DNA of 33,102 nt from Smittium mucronatum (lineage: Eukaryota; Kickxellomycota; Harpellomycetes; Harpellales; Legeriomycetaceae): contig LSSL01007713.1 in assembly GCA_001953115.1 (NCBI GenBank), positions 1 through 33,102 on the forward strand. The letters are read 5' to 3'. The notes below the pieces were generated by a model. The model made no database searches. It was not told where the DNA came from and worked only from the letters and a program-made list of their open reading frames with translations. Position 1 is the first letter of the stretch. Each line of letters starts with the position of its first letter. This document shows, piece by piece, positions 14,384 through 24,709 of the stretch. The position numbers and the translations under genes were made by a program.

Positions 14384-14800
14384 AAACTCAATAAAAACGA
14401 ATAAAAAAATTAAGAAATAAATAAGTTTTTTTTAAAAAAAACTTAAAAAAATTTCCTACCCAACTACGCTCCACTTCTCTAACAGCTCAGTATCCATTAA
14501 GCATTGGTCGAAGGGGGCTGGTGATCTATTAATACCTTCCAGCAATAATAGATGGGCAACACGAATCCCATATTGATATACTTCTTATTCGTATTTTCTG
14601 ATTCGGTTTTTCAAAAAAGGCTAGGAGAGAGGCAAAAAACGATAAATGGGGTAGCGATAATTTCTTCTTTTGTCACATGCAACTCTGGCGGTATATTAAA
14701 TGATATATATAACTCAAAAATAAATTTTGTTTATAAATCGGGAAATAGACTCAATATCAAAGGTTTTAAACGATTTTTAAGGTTAAAAAAATATTAAGAT
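14384..14800 (-). mobile_element. Decayed non-LTR retrotransposon, copy 2 (3' end only)
   Basis: The minus strand at 14456-14577 encodes YQYGIRVAHLLLLEGINR, then SPAPFDQ and a tail ending WSVVG and a TAG stop. This aligns with the C-terminal end of copy 1 (YGILVNRLLILEGTNRS..LFDQ) and is followed by the same 13-base tail motif at 14384-14396. Only the extreme C terminus is recognisable; upstream sequence to about 14800 has no clear RT motif, as expected for a 5'-truncated insertion. It lies about 80 bp from the stop of the giant gene and on the same strand. Divergence from copy 1 shows these are two insertions and not a recent duplication. Confidence 0.65.
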
Positions 14801-14878
14801 CTAGAAGTTGATTTTGAAAATTGGTTTCGAAAAAAGTTTTAAACCGAATTTTTAAGTAAATTTGTTTTAATAGAATAA

Positions 14879-17800
14879 TTAGGCTTTAACAATGACTTCA
14901 ACTACTTTAACATTATCAATATCTTTAATTTCGTGGACAAAGATTTTTTGAGAGAGAGTTTCAATCTCGGGTAAAATACCTAAATGATCTTTAAAGCCAA
15001 TTGTACTGGATGGAGGTAATTTAGTAGCTGCATTAATCTTGATTGCAAATGGGTAAGCTTGAATAGAATCTGGATTATCTAAAAAGGTAAAAATATAGAT
15101 GAAATTATTAAAAAGATCAATAATATTTAATAGATAAAAAAAGGTATATTAATTACTCGAATTCTCGGACTTAAGGGCATGGCCATGATTATCATGGGTG
15201 GTAACAAAATCGGAAAAGAAATGGTCTTCAGAAATACGTTTTTCTGAATCCGAATTCCTAGTTATAAGAGAGATTGATGCACTAACTGGGATTGTGATGA
15301 TAGAATCAGGCAAAATATTAGCAATGACAGAGCCATCAAGCATTACTTTATAGCTGGATAAGCGCTTGTTAATCGGGGTACTTACCCCGGTTCTAGGGGT
15401 TGAGATGCTTTGATCGATAGCATTCGAATCCTTAAGAGATTCCATGTTGGCATCAACACTTTTAGATAATAAAGAATCCAAAGCAGTCAAAAAAGCGATT
15501 TCAGGACTATCAGCAGGTTTAATATTTTTGGGAAGAAGTGGGCTAGAAACAGAATTTTCGTCGTTTAAAGTAATTGACGGGAATTTATCTAATTCCACAT
15601 CAGAGATATCCCTGTTTTGGAATTCGATATTTGCGTCTTTAGAGGATAGAGAATTTTTGCCTCTAAGAGCGTTAATCTTTTTAATGTATTTTTCAACTTT
15701 TTCAGGTTTATTTTTCCTTTTAGCAATTTTTATTTTCTGCTCCAATGATTCAATAAGCTCTAGATCCTCCTTAGACAAATGCATTAGAGATACATCTTGC
15801 ATCAAATTGGGTCTATCGAATATTGACTTTTGAACATCATTATTTGGGGAGTTATCATCATGGAGGTGTATACCTCTATCATCAAGATCTAAATAATCCT
15901 GGGATAGAAAATTAACAGATAATTTTTTCGATCTGAAAGACTGGACAACTGTTAAAGGTTTTGCTGTTTCTGGTATTGGGGTGATCCTTTGGGAAATTTC
16001 GAATAAAGGTTTAGAAAAGTTGGAATCGCTACCTGATACTGAAGATGTGTCCGAAATAAGGGGAGATGGTAAGTTGTGAACCTCAAGATAAAGAGGATCA
16101 TCATCAATTTCATTGCCTGGATAGAGGGGCGTAATAGTATCAATTGGATCTTTAGGCAACTCTAGTAAAGATTGATTGTCGGATTCAGACAATGAATTAA
16201 AACTAGGTTCAAATATGCTGATTACATATGTACGCAGTGTAGTAGAAGTGTTTTTTATAGCCAAATATTTGATAGGTAAATTCACGAATTCACTATTTAA
16301 TGATACAATACCATAATCCAAAAGTAATTCATTAATGTGGAAGCTAAAGGTTTTTAGAACAACAGCTTTCAATATTGCCACCTGGGATTGATCGAAATCA
16401 ACAACGTTTGTGACAAATATTTTCTCAATATAGCTACCACTTAAGGAGGGTTTGAAAAGAAATTCAATCTTTCGTTCATCGAAAGGACGAACGATTCCAT
16501 ATCTGTAGTCTTTGAAAGTAATGTCCCCACTTGAGATAGAACCGGTCTTTTTAATAGCATATAACAGAGGGATATAATTAGGGTTTCGAATGAGAATGTA
16601 TTTTTTAGTAACTTCATTTTTGTGAACAGTTCCAATATTAATTGATTTTTGTTTGATATCAAGTTTACTGCTATAAATTGTAGCTTGAACAAAATATCTA
16701 CATAACGGAAGCTCGGAAAACGGAGTTTGTTGGCCCTCCACCTCGAGGTTTTGGAAAGGGCTTAATTTAAATTTTGATTTTGGGTATTTTGTTATTCTAA
16801 TGTACAAGCTAGTGTCAAACCTCTTTGGACCCTTTTCATTATCAGATAGCAGACTGCGATTTGCATTAAATATAAGAAATATAGGACGGGAAGAATTTGG
16901 ATTAAGGTTAAGTTTTCCTATTGGTACTAAAAAACCACTTTTCTTTAAAATTTCCAAGTACTTTCTTAGGTCAAATTGCCTTCTAACAAAAGCATCTTCA
17001 GCTTCATTGGATTCGAATTGGGCTTTAGGGTATTCCCCTAACTCATTAGCAACTGTTTGTAAAATTTTAATCGTTTGGGCAAGAGCATGCAGATCATTAC
17101 GATTATAAGAGTTTGCAGGAGTTTCTGTAAATGAATTTTCGTCACTGTGCAGTTTCTTTAGAGGTACAGTGGCTAAGCGATTAGATTTATTGATCAGATC
17201 CGTAAAAGAATTGGATCGAGAAATTTTATTCTTTTGCGAGATTTTATAATTATTTGAATCAATTATGGATGATGAAATGCCAGAATTAATAAATTCAGAG
17301 GGTTCAGATGTTATATTTTTAAGAGATTTATCGATTAAATTTTCAAAGTTATTAGGTTTTAAACGAGGAGTAGATTGGTTGATTGGAATTATTAGATTAT
17401 TCAGGGAAATAATTTCACCAGAATTTTTTGGCAAGAAAAATTTACTGGAAAGCCTCGAATCAAGACTTTGGTTGAATAAAATATCAAATGAGCCAGCATA
17501 TGATGCATCTCGAATGACTCGTCTTAACTCCTGCTTACTTGGAACAAGAACTGAGTGCTTTTTAAACTTGAATAATCTGTTATGGATATTTTCTAATTCA
17601 ATTTGGTATTTTAAAGGCTTATCAGGCAAATAGGGCTTAGAGTCCGAAATAATTGGAAGATTAGGAATAGGGGTAGAGAGAGCATGATCTTTCCGATTGA
17701 CGTTGATAAAATCAGTTATCTTGTTGATTAAAGAGGAAAAGTTTTCATTCAAGTCCTTTTTGGGGTAGTTAGAAACTGAATAATCAAGATCATCGTTTAA

Positions 17801-20800
17801 TTGCGGTATAATGGATCCAGGTGTAGGATGGTTTAGTGTGTTGTTAAGAGAAAGTCGTTTAGATGAGGGGATAAAAGGGGATGCTGGTACAACTGAACTA
17901 GAGTTAGAGGAAAAATCAAGATTTGGTTTTAAATTGTCAATAGATGATAAATCGGATAGAACAGTTTGATCGGCAGGATAACTTTCACGATATGATCGTA
18001 AAGCACCATCTAAATCATCTATACTTTGTTTTCGTGTTTTGAAAATCCTTTCAAAATGATTAGATTTTTCGTTTGGATGTGCAGAAAAATTACTATTAGG
18101 GGTTTTTTTAAATGATCCGTTAGAATTTTTGGATTCACTAATAAGCTCCTTGAATTTTTCTCTGACTCCATGGATGTTGAGTTGTTTTAATAGGTCCATG
18201 AATTTCAAGGAATTTTCAATGACTATAGGATCCACCTTGAGAGATTCCAGTTTTGGAAATACCATATCCGATGAAATAATGTAATCTTCAATAAGGATTG
18301 GATTCTTATCAGTCTGATTTTCCAAATTGTTAGAATTGAATGGAATATCGATATCAATACCATTGATTCCACATAGAGAATATATGTTCAAAGATTGGGA
18401 GTTTTCAGAGGAAAACTCGATTTCAATCTGTTCATCGCACACGTTTTTGATTTCCATGATTTTAAAAATGGGAGAATTGATTGGAGCTACACCAAAATCA
18501 ATGAAGTTCTGTTCCCGATTATTGAGAAGGGTTTTATACAACAAGTTATGGTAAGACATTCTTCCAGGGTCAATGTGTTGAGATTTGACATTGACTATTA
18601 AGTCAGGTTGGTTCCTATTTTTTAAATTCACAATGTTGATTTGTTTTCGGTATCTAGAGTTAACACGTCTGGGGTAAATGTCAATCCTCATGTTTACACT
18701 TCCCCTAGGTGGTATTTTTACAGGTAGGTGATTGCAATTAATTATTTTAGAATCTAAACTGCAGCGGAATTGAGATTCAATATCAGACATGTTTTGGACA
18801 ACTAGATCTACACTTTTGACATTACCAACGCTTATGGGTCCAGTATCTATAACATCATTTTTTACAGAAATGAGAGAAGTACAAAAGTTGGCAATGCAGG
18901 GGATGGATAAGGTAGAAACTCTGGTGACCAAGGAATTACTAGATAAGTTTCCGTATTTGCATTCGAGAGTGAATGAACGTCTAGATATACTTCCTAATTC
19001 CTGATCAGGCCTGGTATTTTTGATAGTTTTAAGAATCATTATATTGATTCCTTTAGTGGACCCGGGTTTCAAGATTAAATCATCAGAGTTTTTTCTATTA
19101 TTATGATCTCTTGGAGGCATTTGACTAGAGGTAGCAAGAGATTTTTTTTCTTCGGAATCGATAATTGAAGAGTTTCGCAATAGAAAAGAATTTTTGCTTG
19201 GGAGAGCAGAAAAGGAATTTGATGTGAAGGAAGAAATACCTTCCGACAGATGATCGAAGTTGGAGTTTTTCAAAAAATATGAACTATTTTTAACGTTAAA
19301 ATCGGGGGTTAAAGAGGTGGGATCATCAAGAATAGGAAAATTGGGATCTGAGTTTGGGTTAGGAGTTGAGTTTTCAGGTAGGATTTGGGATGTCTTGTTT
19401 TGTTGATTGAAATAGTGGGCAAGTTTCTTGAGGGTTAGACCGTTATCAGAGGATGGTAGTGGGTTGAGATTAAAAGAAATGGGTTTACCAAAATCTTTTT
19501 GTTTGTTGAGGTTAGAATGAAAATTTTCAAGATCGAATTGAAGACGATTGGGTTCAGCGGCGGAATTGTTGGATATGTGACTAGAGATGGAATTATTGTT
19601 GGAGGGAATAATAGATGAAAACATAGGATCATAATTAAAGGAAATATCATCATTTGAACCAAAATGAGATTGTTCTAGAATCGATGATTTGTCATCTAAG
19701 CTTTCAATCAAGCTTTGGAATTCAATATCAGCGACATCGCCTTCAATTTTGAAAGAGACTGATAAGTTCTGATCATGATTATTTTTAAAAACCAAATGTT
19801 TCTTAGTCCATAAACCAGAGGCACAGGTCCCAAAGTCGATAACTTTATCGGACAATAGTTCCAAGCGACGAGGTCCTAGTAATGATTTCATTTTCCCGTA
19901 GATTGACCATTCAAGCTTTTCTGAGCGAAAGTCCAAATCTTCTATAGTTAATTTACACTTAAACTGGTCTTCGTGTTGGGTAGTATAAACTACTCTTATA
20001 GTGTCGGATTGAAAAGGCTCTAGTGTGCCAAAAGATTTTTCAACGCCATCTAATCCAACTAGCTTAATGTGTGGGATTTCAAGGAGGTTTAAATCAACAT
20101 TTTCTGGATTATGATGGGTAACCTGATCGAGGTGTAAGTAAGAATCAGATTTTTCGTCTATTGTTTTTGAAGTAATAGAAGTGTCCTTTTCGCTTGATAG
20201 CTTAAAGCTAGAAAGGAAAGCGTTCCACTCTAATGAAATGATACTATCGTTTTTTATAGTTATATCTTTGTAATAGGAAGAATTTGGAACACAGTTGAAA
20301 AAATTAATGTGTGGAGAATCATGAAATGATACAAGCTTTTTAAAGCCCAATTCAATGAAAAAATCGAGTGAGAGATAATCAAAATTTTGGAAAGAGATTT
20401 CTTGGTTAAGATTATAGTTCGTTAAATCCTTAGAAAACTGAGTGAAGGATATAGAACAAGGTAAAAAATAGCTGTTCGGGGCTGCATTATTAAGACTAGA
20501 AGAAGAGTGAGAGGAAATAGAGGTCCTTGTAAATTGAGATATACCTTGCTTGGGATCTTCGAAAGAGTTTTTACTAGGGATAGAATCAGGGCTGATAAAG
20601 GAGAGATTGTTGGAGTGATCGATTTTACAGGGAAATAAGTATTTTTGTGCCAAGGAACTTTTGGAAGAATTTATTATTAGAAATAGAGTTTTAGTCTCAA
20701 AGGGGCCCAGATCAATTGAATCTATGAAGGGACCCTCATTGAACATTTGCATAAATCTTCTCTGGGGTCTAGTTGAAGCGGAGATAGCAAATTTTGGAAG

Positions 20801-21292
20801 GAAGTTGATATCATTTTGCTCGGGAGAAGAATCAGAAACTTGGGATGGGGAAGATGGAATGGAAGGATTAAGCGAATCATTTTTTTGAATACTGTTCGAG
20901 GAATGTGAGGTATAATCGTCAGGAAGAGGGGATTGGGAGGAAGGACCGATGGTGGTATTTCCATTGAAGAAAGACAAAGAATTATAGAAAGGATCTGAAC
21001 ATTTAAGAGGCAGAGGACCAGAGGAGTTAACAAACAATTCTCTATAATTAAGATAGGTATCTTTTTCAGATTGGGAAAGGGTATTCCAATTGGGATTTGA
21101 TTCTTGGAAGAGAACTACATCTATCGGATCAGCAGTGAACTGCAGTGACAGTTCAGAGCTAGTCAAATTGGATATTTCGAAAGGAAATAAGGTATATAGG
21201 GAGCGAATCTCGATTTTTTCCAAAATAAAAGACTTATCGAGACCGGAAATCCGGAATTTTTCGGAGGAGGATACAGAAGAAGCTAGAGGCAT
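14879..21292 (-). CDS. Giant Ser/Asn-rich protein with ASH/MSP/HYDIN-like Ig-fold segments
   Basis: I do not recognise an exact orthologue. Exon 1 is 21292-15157; a GT-AG intron (15156-15079, 78 bp, donor GTAATT, acceptor TTTTTAG) joins it in frame to exon 2, 15078-14879, giving 2111 residues. The exon 2 reading (for example AYPFAIKINAATKLPPSS and a beta-rich VKVVEVIVKA end) looks coding. An in-frame TAA lies two codons before the ATG. Segments with the (I/V)DFG...G......I.N pattern of ASH/MSP-type domains appear at about residues 484-520, 803-905, 928-965, 1546-1650 and 1656-1695. They are separated by long low-complexity Ser/Asn/Pro linkers (about 110-170, 540-740, 1050-1400, 1700-1830) and a charged helical stretch at about 1838-1880. 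No signal peptide or obvious membrane segment is seen. Such folds usually serve as scaffolds at centrosomes, cilia or membranes; the role here is unknown. CCAAT boxes on the coding strand at 21482-21478 and 21785-21781 may belong to its promoter. Confidence 0.85.
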
Positions 21293-21963
21293 TATTTAAG
21301 GCGGCATTAAGATAGAAGGGTCAAGGGGCAAATATTGGAGAACATTGGTAAAGAAGAATTTATTTGGATTCTAATAAATATTGCTGTTAGAAATTATATT
21401 CCTACTTGTATAGTAAAAATGGTCAGAGCTTTAAATTTTTTAGGGCAAAAAGAGGAATACCGACATTAAAGATAATTATTGGCTGGGTATGAAATTAGGT
21501 ATTTCATTAGACAAAAATGAAATTAACGCAGTAGGCTAATTATTTAGGATGATAAAGAGGCAAATAGAACCCAAGCGTGAGTGCTTTTGAAATATATGGG
21601 AAAAAAGATTTGACCAATGGAATATGTCGATTACGCTAAATTGCAAATCATTGCAGTTTTGAATAGAAAAGAAAATTAGTCTCCACTAGAATTAATTGTA
21701 TGGGGATTAACACAAAAGGGGCCTAATATTTGAATCCAAATATAGCCAAAAAAAGAATGAAGAGTGAAGCAACTACATTTATTGGCTGCCTCTATAATTA
21801 TTACATCAAGCAGTGAAATGGCGCCCATTTATAATACAGGCAATTCAAATGTAGCGCTACTATCAGTGGCTGATTACAAAAGTATAAACAGAAAATTGAT
21901 TTTATTTGGCAATGAATAAAATATTTAAAGGCAAAGGAATGGAGCAAAAAATAAATATAGTAG
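21293..21963. promoter_or_regulatory. Intergenic promoter region of the giant gene and 3' flank of QDPR
   Basis: No gene was found; a 51-codon minus-strand frame starting near 21830 has no recognisable feature. Coding-strand CCAAT boxes occur at 21482-21478 (about 185 bp before the giant gene's ATG) and 21785-21781. A palindrome, ATATTTGAATCCAAATAT, lies at about 21727-21744. Confidence 0.4.
21901..21906 (-). terminator. Polyadenylation signal of QDPR
   Basis: AATAAA on the minus strand, 58 bases past the TAA stop of the dihydropteridine reductase gene. Position and sequence fit; no transcript evidence. Confidence 0.45.
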
Positions 21964-23107
21964 TTAACGCAGAGTAGTGATGTTGTTTTCGGTGGAAACA
22001 GTGATTAGATGGCCGTTTTCGAATGTTTTGGTTTTGGTACAAAGCCCATATATCTCACTATTTAAGATGCAGAAATTGTAAAATAAAATGGATGAGAGTA
22101 GGATAAAATATGACATACCTGGAAAGAGTGGGCAAAGGAGTCCAACTAGAAAAATCAGAGTTGGGCATAGCATCCCGGTTTGGTTTAGTATCTAAAGTAA
22201 TTCTATAAAATAAAGAGATGTAAAAATATTTAAAAAGAGAGGTTCCTGGTTTTAGTTTTAAAAAAATAGTTTCAAGTAATTTTTTTAAAGAGGCTATGGA
22301 AAATGGAGCCGCAAACAAGAATAAAATTTATTTATTTAGTAAATCAAAGTTCTTACGGCATTAGACAATATACTAGTGAATTATTTGGTAGCCCCGATCC
22401 TTGTAGAGATAAACTTTTGACCAAGTGGTGGACAGCAGCTTTGGCCAAACCGTAACCTATCATTCCAGGAGTTCCAGCCAAAGCAGCATGGGCACCAGTA
22501 AACAGAGCAACACCGCCCCTAAAAGAGACGAAGAATATTGAAAAGGGATATAAACAATATAGAAAGGGAAAAGGATAGAATTACTCGGCAAGATAGATTG
22601 AAGCCAGTTTAGCAGCGATTGTAGAGGTATACACAGATTGGGCCAATGAAATCTCAGTAGAGGAAAAGAAGTCTAATGAGAACGAAAATAAATTGGAGCA
22701 AATGATGTTTTAAAATGAAAAAGAGATAAATTTGATTGGTAGATATACAGGGAATATAGAGAAGTTTATACTTTTGCTGGCTGCATTTCCACCCTCCCAA
22801 CCACCGGAGGCAACAATTATCGCACTAAAGCTGTTTTTGGAGAAATCTAGTTTCTCCATAGAATTCAAAACAAAAGAGCCTTGTTCGGATAAACCAAGGC
22901 AAGAGTCGACAACTATGTTTGAATCTACTTCAATATTTTCTCTGGTGTCTATCCCAACGATTTTCTATGAATTAGTATACAATTAAGTACAGAATTGAAG
23001 ATAAATTTGTAAAAAAGAAAAACAAATACCCAACCCTTGGATTTGAAAAGAGAAACTAAAGCGGAACCCAGTGAACCACGAGAACCATAGATTATAGCCG
23101 AGCTCAT
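21964..23107 (-). CDS. QDPR: Dihydropteridine reductase, six exons
   Basis: Reduces quinonoid dihydropterin to tetrahydropterin with NADH, recycling the cofactor of aromatic amino acid hydroxylases. Exons: 23107-23030, 22964-22772, 22672-22585, 22518-22357, 22202-22119 and 22057-21964. All five introns (65, 99, 66, 154 and 61 bp) are GT-AG and every junction keeps frame, giving 232 residues against about 244 in animals. Seen: the Rossmann motif YGSRGSLGSALV (residues 7-18); Asp32 after beta-2, which suits NADH; SGGWEGGNA (79-87); GTPGMIGYGLAKAAVHHLV with the YxxxK catalytic pair Tyr142/Lys146; and the family-specific ITLDTKPNRDAMPNSDFSSW (175-194). Intron 1 has TACTAAT 9 bases before its acceptor. 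The C terminus (GHLITVSTENNITTLR) matches the last strand of the family. All catalytic landmarks are present, so it is probably active. The 36-bp repeat array lies directly upstream. Confidence 0.93.
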
Positions 23108-23114
23108 TTTTTTA

Positions 23115-23280
23115 TCGCGGAAATTGAATATAAATATATATGTTTTAAAATCGCGTAAGTTGAATAGAAATAAATATGTTTTTAAGTTGCGGAAGTTGAA
23201 TATAAATATATATGTTTTTAAGTTGCGAAAGTTGAATAGAAATAAATATGTTTGTAAATCGCGGAAGTTGAATAGAAATA
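23115..23280 (+). repeat. 36-bp tandem repeat, four full copies and one partial
   Basis: Copies begin at 23115, 23151, 23187, 23223 and 23259, exactly 36 bp apart, each with a core like TCGCGGAAGTTGAATA. Two alternating subtypes are visible: copies 1 and 3 carry TATAAATATATATG, while copies 2 and 4 carry TAGAAATAAATATG, so the real unit of amplification may be 72 bp. The array starts 7 bp upstream of the QDPR ATG and so lies in its 5' leader or core promoter. On the gene's strand each copy presents a TTCCGCGA-like core. Confidence 0.93.
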
Positions 23281-23615
23281 TAAAAAGAAAGTTTTAAATA
23301 TTGGTAATATCCAAGCAAAGTAAAGCTGTTGAGAAATGAACTCTTTTTAAAGAATAAATAAAAGTTTGTTTATTAAAGTGACAGATATTGATACAAAGAA
23401 GTGATTGAAGAGAAAGGGAGTTTATGTCATAAACTATTGCTCTGTTATTTCAATTAAATATCAGATATTTGGTGTTGGCAATTCCTCATTAATTTTTGGA
23501 CTTTCGTAACCACATAGAAAAGCTCAGGTTTCAGAAACTAGCCAATTAAATACATTTTCATAATCCTACAAATATTGAGAACTTTTGTAGCTAAAAGTAA
23601 CTAAATGATAAATAA

Positions 23616-23641
23616 TTTTTTTTTTTTTTTGTATCACGGAA
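23616..23641 (+). repeat. T-tract plus GTATCACGGA motif
   Basis: Fifteen T residues followed by GTATCACGGAA. Closely similar composites are at 23725-23745 (T10 then GTACCACGGAA) and 25104-25124 (T9 then GTATCGCGAGA). A shorter form, T7 then ATCGCGGAAA, starts at the QDPR ATG (23107). It is a recurring sequence word of unknown role. Confidence 0.45.
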
Positions 23642-24367
23642 ATAAATAAATTAAAAGAGTATCGAAATGTCTTACTGGACAAATTGTTTAGTTTATAAGT
23701 TTCTGATATTTCAAAACAGAAGCCTTTTTTTTTTGTACCACGGAATTTTAATACGAAAGAAACTTGAGGTTATTTGCAACTCAAATTGCTGATATTTTTT
23801 AGGTCCAGGTGGCCTTTTATTTCGTTATTGATATCGATAAAAATAACTACCAACCAGTTTCGACAGGGATTCAAACATTCATTTATTCATATAATTAGCA
23901 AAATAATACATACTTTGGGTATTTTCTCTTATATTTCCCTATGGAAACCAGCATTTAACTTGTATCGAAATAAACCAATACCTCATTAAATATACACCAC
24001 GAAATTTCGTTAAATCAGTACACGAGTAGTAAGGTTAGATTTGTAATAGAATCTATAGATTATTAATCTAGCAAAAACTTGCTAAATTATATCTGGTTCC
24101 AAAAAAATAGCTTCGAAATTCGATGGAGTCCTGATTTTCACTAATCCCTTCATTTGAGATGATCAACATTAATGATGTGATAAAGAATCTAGCCGCATAA
24201 TCTACGGCAGCAAGATTTCACGTAGTTGGTTTCTGATATGCATCTGCTTATTTTCACCAATATAAACATTTCTTGAAAGTATACTTTTGCTAAAATCCGC
24301 ATCACAAATGCTGCTTTAATTATAATTTTCATTGGTTGGTCGATATAATAGGTAGATCAGTTGCTAT

Positions 24368-24381
24368 AAAATGCTGATTAT
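24368..24381. repeat. Single copy of the 14-mer from the 32877 hairpin
   Basis: AAAATGCTGATTAT, identical to the right arm of the inverted repeat at 32848-32890, 8.5 kb away and without a nearby matching arm. Confidence 0.5.
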
Positions 24382-24529
24382 CTAAAAATTTAATTGTAAA
24401 AATAAAGCAAGAAATCTTATTGGCAAATTGCAAAAGTAAAAGATTGGAATTGGATACTAAAGAATAAAATATTGGATGCCTGTGATCTAGAGAAAAAACA
24501 CATTGATCTATTGGCTATATAGAACAAGG

Positions 24530-24700
24530 TGTAGGAATTACAGAACACTAGATTTTTTTTATAAATGGGATAAAATGGAATATTGATAATTACTTGATGT
24601 GTAAACAAACAAATATAGATAATGTATATAGCGTGAAATTTTCTGATAATGTACTTTGAAGCGGACATCAATGAACCTGGTACGACCGCTGGGATTATTC
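24530..24700 (-). mobile_element. Probable copia-type retrotransposon remnant (RNase H/C-terminal end)
   Basis: The minus strand at 24644-24699 reads NNPSGRTRFIDVRFKVHYQK, which resembles the conserved NP..H.RTKHIDVRFHFIRE block of Ty1/copia polyproteins. After a frameshift, 24534-24602 reads THQVIINIPFYPIYKKNLVF, which fits the TxxQVADIFTKxLxxxxF block that follows it in copia elements. The two blocks have the right order and spacing but lie in different frames, and catalytic regions upstream were not found. I infer a short dead fragment; chance similarity is not excluded. Confidence 0.45.
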
Positions 24701-24709
24701 AAGGTAAGA

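Larger units (their letters stand above)
23281..24530. other. Intergenic stretch, no gene supported
   Basis: No gene was found. A 71-codon plus-strand frame (23774-23989) and a roughly 45-codon stop-free minus-strand stretch near 24080-24225 have no recognisable motif or splice context. T-tract/GTAYCRCG motifs occur at 23616-23641 and 23725-23745, and a 14-mer also found near the window's right end is at 24368-24381. Confidence 0.5.

Noticed and set aside
14552..14797. 81-codon plus-strand frame next to the giant gene
   Set aside because: It overlaps the minus-strand LINE 3' end, which has family support; no plus-strand motif seen.
15444..15833. 129-codon plus-strand open frame, and several others of 60-120 codons within 15149-21292
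   Set aside because: They lie antisense or out of frame within the giant minus-strand gene, whose long open frame and domain structure are convincing; the shadows show no recognisable motifs.
24652..24708. Plus-strand peptide YFEADINEPGTTAGIIQ followed by a GTAAGA donor, looking like a first exon
   Set aside because: The next acceptor would give a 32-base intron leading at once into stops, and the minus strand here gives a better explanation (copia-like block).
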